The translations under genes and the position numbers were made by a program. Below, in pieces: positions 25,216 through 31,628 of a stretch of DNA of 36,498 nucleotides (positions are counted from its first letter, which is position 1; each line of letters opens with the position of its first letter). Location of the stretch: positions 1-36,498 of the forward strand of contig JAGWSE010000444.1 of the NCBI GenBank assembly GCA_028869395.1. The letters are read 5' to 3'. The notes beneath the pieces are model-generated. The model was not told the origin of the DNA, did not search any database, and was given only the letters and a program-made list of their open reading frames with translations. The DNA comes from Alphaproteobacteria bacterium (GTDB taxonomy: Bacteria > Pseudomonadota > Alphaproteobacteria > Caulobacterales > Caulobacteraceae).

Positions 25216-26037
25216 TCAGCGCCCGGCGAACACCGGCTCGCGCTTCTCCACGAACGCCCGCGCGGCTTCCTTGTGGTCGGCCGTCTGGCCGCAATGGACG
25301 TGGTGGGTGACTTCCAGGTCCATGCACTCACCGACCTCGCCGGTCATGGCCCGATTGAGGTTCTCCTTCATGTAGCGGAAGGCCACCGTGGGGCCGGCGG
25401 CCAGGCGCCGCGCGATGTCGCGGGTCTTCGCCTGCAGCTCGTCAGCCTCGCAGACCCAGTTTGTCAGGCCGAGGCGCAGGGCCTCTTCCGCGTTCACGCG
25501 CTCGGAGAAGAAGTAGAGCTCGCGCGCCTTGCCCGCCCCGACCAGCTGGGTCAGGAAATAGGTTCCGCCGTAGTCACCCGAGAACCCGACACGGGCGAAG
25601 GCGGTGGTCATGATCGCCGTCTTCGACATGATCCTGAGGTCGCAGGCGAGGGCGAGTCCGAGACCTGCCCCGGCGGCCGCCCCGGGCAGCGCCGCAACCG
25701 TGGGCTTCGGCATGCTGAACAGCCGTCCGGAGGTCTCCCGCTGGTTCACGCGCTGGGCGAATATGGCCTCGTCGATCGTGGGGCCCGCGCCAGCGCCCTG
25801 GTTGCGCTGGTCCATCCCCTTCACGTCGCCGCCCGCGCAGAAGCCCTGGCCGGATCCCGTGAGGACGACGACCTTCACCTCGGGCGCCAGCTCGGCCCAG
25901 GCGAGCTGACGCGCCAGCGCGCCGGTCATCTCGCCGCTCATGGCGTTGCGCGCCTCAGGGCGGTTCAGCGTCAGGGTCAGCACGCCGCCGTCCAGGTCGG
26001 CGAGCAGATGGGTGGTGCCGGTATCGATCTGGGCCAT
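25216..26037 (-). CDS. Enoyl-CoA hydratase/isomerase family protein
   Basis: A 273-residue crotonase-fold enzyme. Residues about 20-40 (LTLNRPEARNAMSGEM), the oxyanion-hole segments GFCAGGDVKGM and GAAAGAGLGLALACDLRI, and the later FARVGFSGDYGGTYFLTQLVG are typical. The catalytic Glu of classical hydratases in the last-named segment appears replaced by Ser-Gly-Asp-type residues, so a hydratase with altered chemistry or another crotonase activity is possible. Start ATG 26037 has GGGAGG 6 bases upstream; the longer reading upstream is not supported. It diverges from the VOC gene with 91 bases between. Confidence 0.9.
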   Translation of the reverse strand: MAQIDTGTTHLLADLDGGVLTLTLNRPEARNAMSGEMTGALARQLAWAELAPEVKVVVLTGSGQGFCAGGDVKGMDQRNQGAGAGPTIDEAIFAQRVNQRETSGRLFSMPKPTVAALPGAAAGAGLGLALACDLRIMSKTAIMTTAFARVGFSGDYGGTYFLTQLVGAGKARELYFFSERVNAEEALRLGLTNWVCEADELQAKTRDIARRLAAGPTVAFRYMKENLNRAMTGEVGECMDLEVTHHVHCGQTADHKEAARAFVEKREPVFAGR

Positions 26038-26128
26038 GGCGGCCTCCCTCGCGTCTTCTGCCTCTTGTTGTGCGAAGTGATAGGCCTGAAGCTCGGCAGC
26101 CGGAAAGTCCGACTTCGAGGAGCCGCCG

Positions 26129-26878
26129 ATGCGCCTTCGCCAGATCGCCCTGGTGGGCAAGGACCTGGACGCGATCCGCGAGGACGTCGCCGCCGTGCTG
26201 GGCCTGGGGGAGGCCTACGCCGATCCCGGCGTCGGCAAGTACGGCCTGCGCAACCAGGTCTGGCCGATCGGCGACACCTTCCTGGAGGTCGTGTCTCCAA
26301 AGCAGGAGGGCACGACGGCGGGCCGCCTCCTGGAGAAGCGGGGCGGCGATGGCGGCTACATGGCCATCTTCCAGGCGGACGACCTGGAGACGGCCCGCGC
26401 CCGCATCGCCGCCGCGGGCGTCCGCGTCGTGGACCAGGCCGACCGCAATGGAGCCTCGTTCACCCACCTGCACCCCAAGGATGTGCCAGGCGCCATCGTC
26501 TCTATCGACGCGATGGAGCCGAAGGCCCGCTGGGAATGGGGCGGCCCCGACTGGCGCAGCAATGTCCGCACCGACGTCGCCGTCGAGATCCGTGGCTGCG
26601 AGATCCGGGGCGACGACCCCGACGCGATCTCGAACAAGTGGGCGGCGGTGCTCGGCTGTCCGCGCGAGGCGACGGCCGGTGGCTGGCGCATCGCCGTGGA
26701 GGGCGGCGAGATCCGCTTCGGCGCGCCGCGAGACGGGCGCGGCGAGGGGCTGGCCGAGTTCGACGTGGCCGTCCGCGACCCGGTGGCCGTGCGGGGGCGG
26801 GCGATGGCGCGCGGATGCGTCGACAGCTCCGGCGCGGTGGTGCTCTGCGGGACGAGGATCAGGTTGGTTCCGGCTTAG
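26129..26878 (+). CDS. VOC (glyoxalase/bleomycin-resistance fold) family protein
   Basis: A 249-residue protein with one clear vicinal-oxygen-chelate region in residues 1-135 (MRLRQIALVGKDLDAI, LEVVSP, GGYMAIFQADDLETARARI, and an HLHPKDVPGAIVSID strand), and a second, weaker copy in the C-terminal half (VEIRGCEIRGDDPDAI, KWAAVLG). It therefore has the four-module layout of larger VOC proteins. Metal ligands cannot be fixed with confidence. It is probably a lyase, isomerase or dioxygenase acting on a small metabolite beside the enoyl-CoA hydratase. Start ATG 26129 follows AGGAGCC. Its stop overlaps the converging gene by four bases. Confidence 0.82.
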   Translation: MRLRQIALVGKDLDAIREDVAAVLGLGEAYADPGVGKYGLRNQVWPIGDTFLEVVSPKQEGTTAGRLLEKRGGDGGYMAIFQADDLETARARIAAAGVRVVDQADRNGASFTHLHPKDVPGAIVSIDAMEPKARWEWGGPDWRSNVRTDVAVEIRGCEIRGDDPDAISNKWAAVLGCPREATAGGWRIAVEGGEIRFGAPRDGRGEGLAEFDVAVRDPVAVRGRAMARGCVDSSGAVVLCGTRIRLVPA

Positions 26879-27534
26879 TGCCGCAGGTGAAGTGCGCGCC
26901 CGACCTCGTCCAGGCTGACCGCGCAGCCCAAGCCCATCTTCCAGTCCTGCCGACCCACGCTGCCGTGGGAGAATTCCTTCTCGGAAATCTCGGGATCGCA
27001 GCCGTTATGCGGCCGCCGGGCCAACAGCGGACCGCGGTCGCGCGACGATCTTGCCGCGAACGCCGCCTGCTTTGCGGGGTCCATCCCGATCGGCAGAGGC
27101 GGCGGATTTCGGCCACCAGCAAACTGCTCCTCGCATTTCACGCGCTCAGCCCGGGTGAGGCCGAGGAGCCGCGCCTGGGTGCACCCCACGGTTCGGCGCA
27201 GCACCGCGGCCACGCCGGGAAGCGTTGATGAAATCGCGGCGGCGGCCGGGGCCAACGAGGAGGGGACCGGCGCGGTCCGGGCCGTAACCCTCGCCGGGGC
27301 GTGCGTTCTCATTCGTGAGGCCCGCGTCGTTTGCGCACGACGGTGCGCCGCCGGCCTCGTGCTGGCCGGCCCTATGAGCTCTACCTGGACGATCGTGGGC
27401 TCGCGCCCGGTGTGCCGCAGGCCGAGGTTCCACATGAGGGTGAGGAGCGCCGCCCCATGCGCACACGCCATTGCGATGAAAATGACCGCCTGGCGTCCTC
27501 GGCCCTGCTGGCGAGGTCCCATGCGCGCGGCCAT
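26875..27534 (-). CDS. Hypothetical single-pass membrane protein
   Basis: A 219-residue protein. Residues 15-40 form a hydrophobic helix (VIFIAMACAHGAALLTLMW), placing the rest outside the cytoplasm. A Pro/Ala/Arg linker leads to a C-terminal part containing two Cys close together (TVGCTQARLLGLTRAERVKCEEQF), a spacing like small periplasmic disulfide motifs of this group. No enzyme motif is recognised. The layout resembles short energy-transducer-like or anchor proteins. The start is uncertain: ATG 27534 or the in-frame ATG 27522, neither with a clear ribosome binding site. Confidence 0.6.
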   Translation of the reverse strand: MAARMGPRQQGRGRQAVIFIAMACAHGAALLTLMWNLGLRHTGREPTIVQVELIGPASTRPAAHRRAQTTRASRMRTHAPARVTARTAPVPSSLAPAAAAISSTLPGVAAVLRRTVGCTQARLLGLTRAERVKCEEQFAGGRNPPPLPIGMDPAKQAAFAARSSRDRGPLLARRPHNGCDPEISEKEFSHGSVGRQDWKMGLGCAVSLDEVGRALHLRH

Positions 27535-27607
27535 AAGTAGATGTTCCCGTGGTTATACAGCCTCAGATTCGGATGCGGACATCCGCCGATGTCCAAAAGA
27601 TGGCCCC

Positions 27608-27997
27608 TCAGCACCACCACATCGGATTGCAGAAGATGGCCCGCGGAGGTGCGCCGGGCGGCGGCTTGCCTGCCCGAACCGCGGTGATGAACGCGGCGAT
27701 GTCGTCGGCCTCCTCATCCGTCAGATAGCGCCGGGGCATGTCGAAGCTCTCGTGCACTGGGGAGCGTTCCAACCGAAGCTGCAGGCTCTCCCCGTTCCAC
27801 CGCCCGCGCAAAGTCCGGAAGGGCGGCGCCGCGCGGTAGGTGCTGACGCCCTTCACGTCGATGTTGTGGCAGCCGGCGCAGTGGCTGACCGCGTAGTCGC
27901 GTCCCTTGCCCGCCTGGCTTTCAGTTCCCGATTGCGAAGGACTGCTGGCGCAGGCCGAGAGCGACACCGCGATCAAGGCGAGCGCGGCGGCTCTCAT
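27608..27997 (-). CDS. c-type cytochrome lipoprotein
   Basis: A 129-residue precursor. The lipobox-like L-S-A-C16 suggests a lipid-anchored protein, and the haem-binding C40-A-G-C43-H44 follows. A candidate axial Met is in SFDMPRR, and the late EEADDIAAFITAVR helix is typical of class I cytochromes. The gene starts in an ATGA overlap with the preceding SDR gene, so the two are translationally coupled. This suggests an electron acceptor for, or a periplasmic partner of, the oxidoreductase unit; the reaction is unknown. Confidence 0.85.
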   Translation of the reverse strand: MRAAALALIAVSLSACASSPSQSGTESQAGKGRDYAVSHCAGCHNIDVKGVSTYRAAPPFRTLRGRWNGESLQLRLERSPVHESFDMPRRYLTDEEADDIAAFITAVRAGKPPPGAPPRAIFCNPMWWC

Positions 27998-28761
27998 CTC
28001 GCCGTATAGCCGCCGTCGATGACGAGCTCGGAGCCGGTGACGAACTTCGCTTCCTCCGAGGCCAGGTAGACGCAGCCCCAGGCGATGTCGTCCGGTTCGC
28101 CCATGTGGCCCAGCGGGTGCAGCGCGTCGGTGGCTTGGCGCGCGGCCTGAGTGTCCCCGCTGTCGGCGACAAAGTGCTGGACCATCGGCGTCCAGATGAA
28201 CCCGGGGTGGACCGAGTTCACGCGGATCCTGTCCGGGGCATAGGTCAAGGCGTCGTTCTTGCTCATCAGCCTCACCGCGCCCTTGGAGGCGTGATACGGC
28301 GGCACGTCGCCGGCGCCCACGAGGCCGTAGATCGACGAGAGATTTATGATCGAGCCGCCGCCCGCCTTCCTCATGTGCGGGATCGCGTGCTTCACGCCGA
28401 AGAAGACGCCCTTCACGTTTATGGCCTGGACGTAGTCCCACTCGGCTTCGGTGAGTTCGTGCGTGGGCTTGTTGGCCCCGGAGACGCCGGCGTTGTTCAC
28501 CAGGATGTCGAGCCTTCCGAAGTGCGCCGCGGCCTCGTCGATCGCGCGCTGGACCTCCGCCTCCTTCGAGGTGTCGCAGCGCCAGTAGCGGGCCTTGAAC
28601 CCTCGGGCCGCGAGCTCATCTGCGAGCGCCTGGCCCTGATCGTCGAGGATGTCGAAGAGGCCTACGGAGGCGCCTTCCTCGGCCATCCGCGTGGCTGTGG
28701 CGCGGCCGAGCCCCAGCGCTGCGCCGGTCACGATCGCGACCTTCCCCTTCAAACGATCCAT
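27994..28761 (-). CDS. Short-chain dehydrogenase/reductase (SDR)
   Basis: A 255-residue classical SDR. NAD(P) binding is marked by T-G-A-A-L-G-L-G; D is present after the second strand (GLFDILDD), which points to NAD rather than NADP. NNAG, the catalytic Ser in NLSSIYG and Y-H-A-S-K are all present; the end has GSELVIDGGYTAR. Start ATG 28761, with AAGGAAA 8 bases upstream, is preferred. The substrate is unknown, probably an alcohol or a 3-hydroxyacyl compound. Its stop overlaps the cytochrome start, so electrons or products may be linked, though an NAD-dependent SDR has no known direct cytochrome partner. Confidence 0.9.
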   Translation of the reverse strand: MDRLKGKVAIVTGAALGLGRATATRMAEEGASVGLFDILDDQGQALADELAARGFKARYWRCDTSKEAEVQRAIDEAAAHFGRLDILVNNAGVSGANKPTHELTEAEWDYVQAINVKGVFFGVKHAIPHMRKAGGGSIINLSSIYGLVGAGDVPPYHASKGAVRLMSKNDALTYAPDRIRVNSVHPGFIWTPMVQHFVADSGDTQAARQATDALHPLGHMGEPDDIAWGCVYLASEEAKFVTGSELVIDGGYTAR

Positions 28762-28829
28762 GCCGGGTTTCCTTGCTGCCACGAGGGGAACGGACGCCGG
28801 CACGCTAGCATCTGCGCCGGCCCTTCGAC

Positions 28830-28855
28830 TTGACCCACCTCAACGAAGCTTGGCG
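28830..28855 (+). promoter_or_regulatory. Possible promoter of tRNA-Leu
   Basis: TTGACCC (28830-28836) followed after 11 bases by GCTTGGCG (28848-28855) partly matches the Caulobacter pattern TTGACGS-N(10-14)-GCTANAWC. It would place transcription near 28862, about 27 bases before the tRNA. The -10 match is weak. Confidence 0.35.
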
Positions 28856-28888
28856 CCGACCGCTCCGGCATGGCACGACCACGCGCAT

Positions 28889-29193
28889 GCGGACGTGGCG
28901 AAACCGGTAGACGCAGCAGACTTTGATTGGAGTGCCCGGGTGGAAACGCCCGGAGTAGAACCGCTCAAATTCGGGGAAAGCTCAGGCTCTGGCCGTGCCA
29001 ATCCCGAGCCAAGCCTGGCCTGGCCAGGAAGGTGTAGAGACTAGACGGGCGGCGCCTAAGCCCCGGCCTTGGGCCGGGGGAGGGCGAAGGGATAGTCCAG
29101 ACCACGAACGCCTCGGCGGCGGCGAAAGCCGAAGTGGTACGAAAATCTGTTTCCCGAAAGGGAGTGCGGGTTCGATCCCCGCCGTCCGCACCA
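28889..29193 (+). tRNA. tRNA-Leu(UAA), interrupted by a group I intron
   Basis: The exons 28889-28923 and 29142-29193 form a class II tRNA. Acceptor stem GCGGACG pairs with CGTCCGC (7 bp); D stem GCG/CGC; anticodon stem GCAGA/TCTGT (one G-U); variable arm TCCC-GAAA-GGGA; T arm GCGGG/CCCGC with loop TTCGATC; discriminator A; CCA is encoded. After joining, the anticodon loop is CTTAAAA with anticodon TAA, reading UUA. The intron interrupts between U34 and A35, the same place as in the cyanobacterial and plastid tRNA-Leu(UAA) introns. Without splicing no functional tRNA can form. Confidence 0.93.
28924..29141 (+). ncRNA. Group I self-splicing intron (218 nt) in tRNA-Leu
   Basis: Characteristic core elements are present. 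P1: exon ACTT pairs with GAGT at 28930-28933, with the expected U-G wobble at the 5' splice site (T28923/G28930). The conserved R element AGAGACTAGACGG (29036-29048) and S element AAGGGATAGTCC (29087-29098) form P7 through GACTA/TAGTC. A strong P8 hairpin CCCCGGCC/GGCCGGGG lies between them (29061-29079). The P/Q-like AATTCGGGGAAAGC lies near 28968-28981. The last intron base is G29141, as required. No open reading frame for a homing endonuclease fits inside. Size and position suit subgroup IC3, but the subgroup was not tested. Confidence 0.92.
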
Positions 29194-29197
29194 ATCC

Positions 29198-29231
29198 GAC
29201 GCCCAGCGCGGAACGCGCGCGCAAGGGCGTC
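29198..29231 (+). terminator. Hairpin downstream of tRNA-Leu
   Basis: Outer stem GACGCCC/GGGCGTC and inner stem GCGCG/CGCGC begin five bases after the CCA. No T-run follows, so it may be a weak terminator or a processing structure. Confidence 0.4.
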
Positions 29232-29366
29232 GGTCGACGACCATGTCGACACCGCGAAGGACGTCGCGCCCGTCCGCCCCTCCACGGGCCATATGCGCAG
29301 AGAGCGGCCGGATGATCGCGGCGCGATGGAACCTCCTCCGCGATTGCGGGCTTTCTGTCCGAGAGG

Positions 29367-29792
29367 ATGGGTTGGGTGCCAGACACGAACTCTCCATCGC
29401 GCGCGCGCTTGACGGCCCGGCTGCTGCGACCGGCGCTCGCCGCGACAATGGCGCTCGCGGCGGTGGCCCTCGCCGGCTGCAATGAGCGTGCGAAGACCGA
29501 GGTCCACACAGGTGGAGACCCGGGTCGCGGCTCCCTGCTCGTCGACGAGGAGGCGTGCGGCTCCTGTCACGTGATCCCGGACAAGGCGCAGGGGAACGGT
29601 CTGGTCGGACCGCCGCTTGCAGGAATCGCCCGGCGCGCGGTGATCGCAGGCCTGCTCCCCAACACCCCCGACAACATGACGAGATGGCTGCAGTCGCCGC
29701 AGTCGGTCGTTCCCGGAAACGCCATGCCCAACATGGGTCTGACCCAACAGCAGGCGAGGGATATCACCGCCTATCTCTACACCTTGGACTAG
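29367..29792 (+). CDS. c-type cytochrome lipoprotein
   Basis: A 141-residue precursor. A basic n-region and hydrophobic core end in L-A-G-C38, a lipobox. Haem attachment is C64-G-S-C67-H68; the axial Met is probably in AMPNMGLT, and the last helix is QQQARDITAYLYTL. The start is uncertain: ATG 29367 has its purine-rich sequence too close, whereas GTG 29376 has GAGAGG 10 bases upstream. It is a small periplasmic mono-haem electron carrier. It leads an apparent operon with the next cytochrome and fdhD. Similar proteins accompany terminal oxidases; none is in this window. Confidence 0.85.
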   Translation: MGWVPDTNSPSRARLTARLLRPALAATMALAAVALAGCNERAKTEVHTGGDPGRGSLLVDEEACGSCHVIPDKAQGNGLVGPPLAGIARRAVIAGLLPNTPDNMTRWLQSPQSVVPGNAMPNMGLTQQQARDITAYLYTLD

Positions 29793-29801
29793 GCCGGCGG
29801 C

Positions 29802-30476
29802 GTGGAAGAGCGGAACCGGACACGGCTGACGTGGTCCCTGGGCGCCCTGATCGCGGCGGGCGTGTTGGCCGGCGTGGTTGGCCTCGTCGAGGTGGCGGGG
29901 GGCTTCGACACCGCGGCCACGCACCCGTTCCCGCAGCCCGCCACCTGGCTCGTCCATCGCACGATGATCGATTCCGTGAAGTGGCGGGCGCAGTCCGTCT
30001 CCCCGCCGCCGAAATTCACCGAGCCACAGGTGATGGCCGGCTTCCGGGATTACGACGCCGACTGCGCCATGTGCCATGGCGCGCCTGGGGTCGGGCGCCA
30101 GCCCTGGGTGGCCGGCATGGATCCTCCGCCGCCTTATCTGCTGGACGCGGCGAACCGATGGCGGCCTGAGGAGCTTTATTTCATCGTCAGCGAGGGCGTG
30201 AAAATGACCGGCATGCCCGCCTGGCGGAAGGCGCTTCCGAAGGACGAGATCTGGAACATCGTGGCCTTCCTCGAAGCCATGCCCCGCACGACCGCCGCCG
30301 ATTACGCCCGGCTCCGCGCGACCTATGGGCCCGGCGCGCCCATCTTCACCCAGCCGCCGAAGGGCCCGCCCGCCTTCTCACCGGCCGGCAGCGAACTGAA
30401 TCAGGGCGCCGTCCCGGGCGTCGCGGCCCAAACGGCTCCTCCGGCGCGTTCTCGGCCCGCGCCCGGCGCGCCATGA
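29802..30476 (+). CDS. Membrane-anchored c-type cytochrome
   Basis: A 224-residue protein. An N-terminal transmembrane helix (about residues 11-32) anchors it, with the cytochrome domain outside. Haem attachment is C88-A-M-C91-H92, and a probable axial Met is in KMTGMPAW. The sequence DEIWNIVAFLEAMP is the closing helix of class I cytochromes. The C-terminus is Pro/Ala-rich and disordered. The GTG at 29802 lies 9 bases after the previous stop; the stop overlaps the fdhD start (ATGA). It resembles the membrane cytochromes found beside oxidases. Whether it accepts electrons from the formate dehydrogenase is unproven. Confidence 0.85.
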   Translation: MEERNRTRLTWSLGALIAAGVLAGVVGLVEVAGGFDTAATHPFPQPATWLVHRTMIDSVKWRAQSVSPPPKFTEPQVMAGFRDYDADCAMCHGAPGVGRQPWVAGMDPPPPYLLDAANRWRPEELYFIVSEGVKMTGMPAWRKALPKDEIWNIVAFLEAMPRTTAADYARLRATYGPGAPIFTQPPKGPPAFSPAGSELNQGAVPGVAAQTAPPARSRPAPGAP

Positions 30477-31309
30477 GCTTCGCCTCCGCAGACGAGGCCG
30501 CCTCGAGGTCCGCGGGGAGTCGCCTGCCCGCCGAAGCGTTGGGCGCGACGCGGATCACCCGGACGGCCCGGCAAGTTAGTCAGAGACTTGTACCGGAGGA
30601 GCGGCCCATAGCCCTGGTGCACGACGGTTCCACCACCGCGGTGATGATGGCCACTCCCGCCGACCTCGAGGACTTCGCCCTGGGGTTCAGCCTGACCGAA
30701 GGGCTGATCGAGGATGCCGCCGAGATCGAGAGTCTCGAGATCGCCGAGAGCGACGACGGAATCGAAGTCCGCATGTGGCTGAGCTCGGCCCGCGGCCGGG
30801 CCCTCGCCCAGAGGCGGCGGCGCCTCGCTGGACCAACGGGCTGCGGCCTCTGCGGCATCGAGAGCCTGCACGAGGCGGTTCGCCCGCCGCGGCGCGTGGG
30901 CGAAGGTTTCGTCATCACGGCCGAGGCGATCCATGAGGGGCTGGAGGCGATGACCCGGGCCCAGGAGCTCGGCTCGGCCACTCGCGCCATGCACGCCGCG
31001 GCGTGGTGGTCGACGCAAGAAGGCCTCGTCGCCGTTCGCGAGGACGTGGGCCGCCACAATGCGCTCGACAAGCTTGCGGGCGCGCTCGCGCGAGGTCATG
31101 GCGAGCCGGAAGGCGCGGTTCTTTTGACCAGCCGGCTGTCCGTCGAAATGATCCAGAAGGCGGCGGCCATGTGCGCGCAGGTGGTGGTCGCCGTCTCGGC
31201 TCCCACGTCGCTGGCCGTGAGCACGGCTGAGACGGCCGGCATGACGCTGATCGCCGTGGCGCGAGCCGACAGCTTCGAGGTCTTCACGCGCCCCGATCGC
31301 GTCCGCTGA
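30473..31309 (+). CDS. fdhD: Formate dehydrogenase accessory sulfurtransferase FdhD
   Basis: A 278-residue cytoplasmic protein needed for maturation of molybdenum formate dehydrogenases: it delivers sulfur to the Mo-bis-MGD cofactor. The catalytic C124-G-L-C127 pair is in TGCGLCG. Further family markers are DLEDFALGFSLTEGLI, GEGFVITAE, VREDVGRHNALDKL and SRLSVEMIQKAA. It converges on fdhA and its small partner, overlapping the latter by 26 bases. It is translationally coupled to the preceding cytochrome. Confidence 0.95.
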   Translation: MSFASADEAASRSAGSRLPAEALGATRITRTARQVSQRLVPEERPIALVHDGSTTAVMMATPADLEDFALGFSLTEGLIEDAAEIESLEIAESDDGIEVRMWLSSARGRALAQRRRRLAGPTGCGLCGIESLHEAVRPPRRVGEGFVITAEAIHEGLEAMTRAQELGSATRAMHAAAWWSTQEGLVAVREDVGRHNALDKLAGALARGHGEPEGAVLLTSRLSVEMIQKAAAMCAQVVVAVSAPTSLAVSTAETAGMTLIAVARADSFEVFTRPDRVR

Positions 31310-31628
31310 CTTCGTCGGCGCCGGAGGCGTCCAACAGCTTCTGGAGCCATCCGCGCGCGCCTTCCAGCTCCGGCCACGGCGCGGGACCAAGGGGAAAGTG
31401 CACGGCGGTGATCGCGCTGATCACGGCGTTGGCGTGCTCCAGGTTGCGCCGCTCCTCATCGCCGTCGCCGCTCGCGGCGGCGATCAGCTCGTCGCGGAAT
31501 TCGCACGCGAATTTGGTGGCCTCGGTCAGCGCGTGACCGTCTCGCTGCGGTTTCGCCGCCAACGCCTTGTCGATGCAAGCCAACGCCTGCCGACCGGGAT
31601 CTTCCCGCGGGCCCTGGGTTGGACTCAT
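31284..31628 (-). CDS. Hypothetical helical protein coupled to fdhA
   Basis: A 114-residue soluble, mainly helical protein beginning MSPTQGPREDPGRQALACID. It has no recognised domain. The start ATG 31628 overlaps the fdhA stop (ATGA), so it is translationally coupled to it, and the 3' end overlaps fdhD. The position immediately after a formate dehydrogenase catalytic gene is often used by assembly chaperones or small subunits such as FdsD in other FDH operons; this protein is larger and not clearly related. A role in FDH maturation or stability is inference. Confidence 0.65.
   Translation of the reverse strand: MSPTQGPREDPGRQALACIDKALAAKPQRDGHALTEATKFACEFRDELIAAASGDGDEERRNLEHANAVISAITAVHFPLGPAPWPELEGARGWLQKLLDASGADEVSGRDRGA

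Noticed and set aside
28982-30077. Plus- and minus-strand protein readings across the tRNA and intron
   Set aside because: They overlap a structured tRNA gene and a group I intron core and show no protein family; no homing endonuclease motif was found.
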